A stretch of 24,509 nucleotides of DNA from Bacteroidales bacterium UBA3623 (lineage in GTDB: Bacteria > Bacteroidota > Bacteroidia > Bacteroidales > UBA932), in NCBI GenBank assembly GCA_002373715.1, contig DFLI01000005.1:1-24509 (forward strand), given 5' to 3'. The notes under the pieces were generated by a model. The model was not told where the DNA came from, did no database searches, and saw only the letters and a program-made list of their open reading frames with translations. Both the position numbers and the translations under genes were made by a program. Positions 22,038 through 24,509 of the stretch are shown in pieces; within the stretch, counting starts at the first letter, position 1; each line of letters starts with the position of its first letter.

Positions 22038-22742
22038 ATGCTAGATTCCCTTTTCAGATCCGGTACACTGCTGTTGGAGCAGTCGGTACCGCCGGAAACT
22101 CCTGTGGCCGCAGAACCTTCCACGTGGCTGGTGGAACTACTGGTGGTGGTGTTCGCCCTGCTGGCCATAGCCGTTCTGAAGCGCTTCATTCAGGTAATGC
22201 CCTACATGGCCGACAGCTACCTCCGTGTAAGGGGCAGCGCAGCGCTGGAGGGCAGCATCCGGGTAAGCCAAGACCGCAACCTGGTGGCCCTGGTGCTCAC
22301 CATTCCGGCTATTCTGGAAGCATACCGTTACCGCCTCTACGACCCGGCCCTCATCCGGGACCTGGATCCCAATCTGCGCCTGGCCTCCGTGGCCCTGGCT
22401 CTCACGTCTTATGTCCTTTTGCGGCATTTCATTTATTTGTGGGTGCGTCCGCGCCGGCAAGTAGCAGTTTTTCGCCAGGCCCACCGGGTAGCGTATACCT
22501 TCTTCATCTTCCTCATGCTGTTGCTGTTAATCACCATAGGCATCCTCCATTTATTTGGCGTAGAAAGTGCTATTGTGCGCTGGGTGGCATATGGTGAAAT
22601 CGGCCTTGTATTTGCGCTTTTCTTACATCGTAGCGCACAAATTTTGTCATTATCTTGCAATCATTTGCGAACTTTTTTGTACCTTTGCGCGCTTGAAATT
22701 TTACCCGCGGCCCTGCTGGTAGTTTCAGGTTTAGTATTGTAG
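22038..22742 (+). CDS. DUF4271 membrane protein
   Basis: A 234-residue integral membrane protein with about six hydrophobic segments (roughly 30-48, 80-96, 113-134, 151-173, 178-196 and 211-234). The motif FIQVMPYMADSYLRVRG after the first helix and the conserved position directly before hemD fit DUF4271, a family of Bacteroidota with no established function. No catalytic motif is seen. Proximity to hemD suggests a link with heme or respiration, but this is only context. The final codons contain a promoter box that probably serves hemD. Confidence 0.78.
   Translation: MLDSLFRSGTLLLEQSVPPETPVAAEPSTWLVELLVVVFALLAIAVLKRFIQVMPYMADSYLRVRGSAALEGSIRVSQDRNLVALVLTIPAILEAYRYRLYDPALIRDLDPNLRLASVALALTSYVLLRHFIYLWVRPRRQVAVFRQAHRVAYTFFIFLMLLLLITIGILHLFGVESAIVRWVAYGEIGLVFALFLHRSAQILSLSCNHLRTFLYLCALEILPAALLVVSGLVL
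22654..22687 (+). promoter_or_regulatory. Internal promoter for hemD, inside DUF4271 gene
   Basis: TACCTTTG (22680-22687) matches TAnnTTTG, with CTTG (22654-22657) 22 bp upstream. The local base composition becomes AT-rich, unlike the rest of the gene. The predicted leader to hemD is about 68 nt. Confidence 0.6.
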
Positions 22743-22760
22743 AGAAGAAAGGTATCTAAA

Positions 22761-23501
22761 ATGAGCATCAAGAAAATCTTGGTTTCGCAGAACGCTCCCC
22801 GTGTTCTGACTCAATATGAAGCCGTTACGGAAAAGTTCGGCGTCACCTTCGAGTTCCGCCCCTTTTTCAAGATTGAACCCCTTACCTCCCGGGAATTCCG
22901 CGCCCAGCGCATCAATGTTTTGGACTACACGGCCATCGTGTTCTCTTCCCGCCATGTCATTGACGCTTTCTTCTCCCTGGCCGAGGAACTCCGCGCCAAA
23001 ATCCCCGAAACCATGAAGTACTTCTGCACCACGGAAGCCGTGGCCATGTACCTGCAGAAGCACATCGTTTACCGCAAGCGCAAAATTTTCTATGGCACCG
23101 GCACTCCCGAAAGCGTAGTGGCTCTCATCGGCCCCAAGCACAAAGGGGAGAAGTTCCTCATTGCCATGTCCGATACTTCCACCGGTGATGCCCTTACTTC
23201 CCAGTTCAGCGCCCACGGCCTGGACTATACCACCGGCGTTTTTGTCAAGTCCGTGAGCCAGGATCTGAAGGATGTGAAGCTCCAGGACTACGACATGATT
23301 GTGTTCTACAACCCTGCAGACGTAAAGTCCCTCCAGGAGAATTTCCCGGACTTCCAGCAGGGAGATATCCGCATGGTTTCCTATGGCAAGTCCATCGTGA
23401 AGGCCATGGAAGAGGCCGGCCTGCGCATTGATGTGAAGGCCCCGTCTCCCGAGGCCCCGTCCGTGGCCAGCGCCATCGAACAGTATCTGGGCAGTTTATA
23501 G
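22761..23501 (+). CDS. hemD: Uroporphyrinogen-III synthase family protein
   Basis: Expected to close and isomerise hydroxymethylbilane to uroporphyrinogen III in heme/siroheme synthesis. The 246-residue product has the two-lobed HemD pattern: IKKILVSQNAP at the start, YTAIVFSSRHVIDAFFSLAEEL in the first half, and YDMIVFYNPADVKSLQENFP plus RMVSYGKSIVKAMEEAGLRIDVKAPSPEAPSVASAIEQYL in the second, matching the family's late Gly/Ala and Pro-T/S-rich end. HemD sequences diverge strongly, so activity is likely but not proven. An AAAGG stretch 9 bp before the ATG could aid initiation. rnpA begins 1 bp after the stop. Confidence 0.85.
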   Translation: MSIKKILVSQNAPRVLTQYEAVTEKFGVTFEFRPFFKIEPLTSREFRAQRINVLDYTAIVFSSRHVIDAFFSLAEELRAKIPETMKYFCTTEAVAMYLQKHIVYRKRKIFYGTGTPESVVALIGPKHKGEKFLIAMSDTSTGDALTSQFSAHGLDYTTGVFVKSVSQDLKDVKLQDYDMIVFYNPADVKSLQENFPDFQQGDIRMVSYGKSIVKAMEEAGLRIDVKAPSPEAPSVASAIEQYLGSL

Positions 23502-23502
23502 C

Positions 23503-23883
23503 ATGGATGCCACCCTTCCCAAGTCTGAAAGACTCTGCGGCAAGACTGCCGTGGTGGGCTTGTTCGAGCACGGGAAAACGCTTGGCTCCGGCTGCATCCG
23601 CTGCAAATATTCAGTAAGGGCCGATGAAGGGCCTTCCCGGATCGTGGTGTCCGTTCCCAAACGCCACTTCAAGCGCGCTGTCAAGCGCAACCTCCTCAAG
23701 CGGCGTCTCCGCGAAGCCTACCGTCACCAGAAAGACCTCCTGGGGCCTTCCGTAGACATCCTGTTCATCTACACCTCCACCGAGGTGCTTCCCTACGAGA
23801 CCCTTTTCGCCGATATGGCCAATCTCCTCCAGACTGTTTCGGCCCGTGAAATGCAAAATTCTGAAAATCAGAAAGATATATAA
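23503..23883 (+). CDS. rnpA: Ribonuclease P protein component
   Basis: Protein cofactor of RNase P, which trims the 5' leader of pre-tRNA. The 126-residue basic product contains the RNR signature KRAVKRNLLKRRLREAYR (about residues 63-80), the preceding VVSVPKRHFKRAV strand, and the N-terminal ERLCGKTAVVGLFEHG that binds the pre-tRNA leader. The early GSGCIRCKY segment carries two Cys of no clear role. It lies between hemD and yidD, the usual Bacteroidota order; rpmH is not nearby. A hairpin follows the stop. Confidence 0.95.
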   Translation: MDATLPKSERLCGKTAVVGLFEHGKTLGSGCIRCKYSVRADEGPSRIVVSVPKRHFKRAVKRNLLKRRLREAYRHQKDLLGPSVDILFIYTSTEVLPYETLFADMANLLQTVSAREMQNSENQKDI

Positions 23884-23886
23884 TTT

Positions 23887-23915
23887 CTCCTCCGCTTTTT
23901 TCGGAGGAGGATTTT
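23887..23915 (+). terminator. Hairpin terminator after rnpA
   Basis: CTCCTCCG (23887-23894) pairs perfectly with CGGAGGAG (23902-23909) around a T-rich loop, followed by GATTTT. It begins 4 bp after rnpA and ends 16 bp before yidD. It may stop or only attenuate the transcript, as yidD has no obvious promoter of its own. Confidence 0.7.
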
Positions 23916-23930
23916 CGTAAGTCGCTGAAC

Positions 23931-24203
23931 ATGAGTAAATTCTATTCCACGCTCAAATCGATTCTGATTTTCCCCTTTGTACTGCTGATCAAGTTTTATC
24001 AGTTGTTCATCAGTCCGCTTACTCCGCCCAGCTGCCGGTTCACGCCCACGTGTTCCCAGTACGGGCTGGAGGCCTTTCGCAAGCACGGCCCCATTAAGGG
24101 TTTATACCTCACTGTGAGACGTTTACTCCGCTGCCATCCCTGGGGAGGAAGCGGTTACGACCCCGTTCCGGAAGAATTCCATTTCTTTAAGAAAAATGCC
24201 TAA
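23931..24203 (+). CDS. yidD: Membrane protein insertion efficiency factor YidD
   Basis: Small peripheral membrane protein that assists YidC-dependent insertion. The 90-residue product has the complete family signature: FPFVLLIKFYQLFISPLTPPSCRFTPTCSQYGLEAFRKHGPIKGLYLTVRRLLRCHPWGGSGYDPVP, with three conserved Cys and the HPWGGxGxDPVP end. Start 23931 gives a typical amphipathic N-terminus. menG begins inside its last codons (8-bp overlap). Confidence 0.96.
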   Translation: MSKFYSTLKSILIFPFVLLIKFYQLFISPLTPPSCRFTPTCSQYGLEAFRKHGPIKGLYLTVRRLLRCHPWGGSGYDPVPEEFHFFKKNA

Positions 24204-24509
24204 GAAAGAGAAGATCCAGCAGATGTTCGATGAGATTGCCCCTTCCTACGACAAGCTCAACCACATCATGTCTCTGAACGTGGACAAAATCTGGCGGCGC
24301 CACGCCCTCAAAGAAATCGTAGACGGAACGCCGCAGCAGATTCTGGATGTGGCCTGCGGTACGGGAGACAGCACCATCGTAACCGCCAAGGCCGCTGCAG
24401 AAGGAAGCCACGTCATAGGGGCCGATATCTCCGAGGGCATGATGGCCCTGGTGATGGAAAAGGCCCGGAAGGCCGGCGTGGAAAACCGCGTGAGTCTGCA
24501 GGTGGCCGA
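24196..24509 (+). CDS. menG: Demethylmenaquinone methyltransferase (3' end outside window)
   Basis: SAM-dependent enzyme (UbiE/MenG) making menaquinone, the quinone of anaerobic respiration in this phylum. The first 104 codons are present: MPKKEKIQQMFDEIAPSYDKLNHIMSLNVDKIWRR is the family's N-terminal signature, and the SAM-binding motif I is ILDVACGTGDSTI, with ADIS as motif II start. The reading frame runs off the right edge. ATG 24196 overlaps the yidD stop by 8 bp, suggesting coupling. The symbol ubiE is also used for this family; menG is preferred because Bacteroidota make menaquinone. Confidence 0.94.
   Translation, partial: MPKKEKIQQMFDEIAPSYDKLNHIMSLNVDKIWRRHALKEIVDGTPQQILDVACGTGDSTIVTAKAAAEGSHVIGADISEGMMALVMEKARKAGVENRVSLQVA

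Overview
The window looks like a chromosomal segment of a member of the Bacteroidales, probably an uncultured gut or rumen lineage. Four things point there: TAnnTTTG-type -7 promoter boxes in front of many genes; the F1Fo ATP synthase order atpD-atpC-atpB-atpE-atpF-atpH-atpA-atpG with a short epsilon subunit; families largely confined to Bacteroidota (PCMD, DUF4271, a DPE2-like MalQ with N-terminal starch-binding modules); and few Shine-Dalgarno sequences. No rRNA, tRNA, CRISPR array, insertion sequence or prophage gene is visible. No stretch over 300 bases lacks a gene.

Layout. 1-1651 holds the end of rpsB and tsf, closed by a strong terminator. 1716-3560 is a leftward pair, an outer-membrane beta-barrel protein followed by a PCMD-type surface protein. 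From a shared divergent promoter region, 3616-5535 encodes an in-frame fusion of a peptidase-S51 (dipeptidase E/cyanophycinase-like) domain to an ATP-grasp ligase domain. 5643-12354 is the complete ATP synthase operon, eight genes mostly joined by ATGA or TAATG overlaps. Its promoter sits inside a long palindrome. 12480-13439 (leftward) is a YitT-family membrane protein. 13561-15526 is a HAD phosphatase plus a GlpT/UhpC-like MFS transporter. 15686-19102 (leftward) carries a MATE transporter, rsgA and an SGNH hydrolase. 19258-24509 is a long rightward series: malQ, a SUI1/YciH factor, DUF4271, hemD, rnpA, yidD and the start of menG.

The genes are mostly housekeeping: translation (rpsB, tsf, yciH, rsgA), RNA processing (rnpA), membrane insertion (yidD), energy (ATP synthase, menaquinone methylation), heme (hemD) and maltodextrin use (malQ). 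The unusual content is (i) the S51/ATP-grasp fusion, which joins a hydrolase to a ligase in one chain; (ii) the 52-bp near-perfect palindrome over the atpD promoter; and (iii) a set of GC-rich palindromic repeats that sit between genes and also inside coding frames. The in-frame copies are in atpB, atpG (twice) and the MATE gene, where they seem to have added peptide loops to otherwise conserved proteins. Copies in atpG and the MATE gene encode the same GQAG-x-D peptide, and the atpB insert resembles the repeat between the MFS and MATE genes. Function calls rest on motif recognition by eye; no database search was run.
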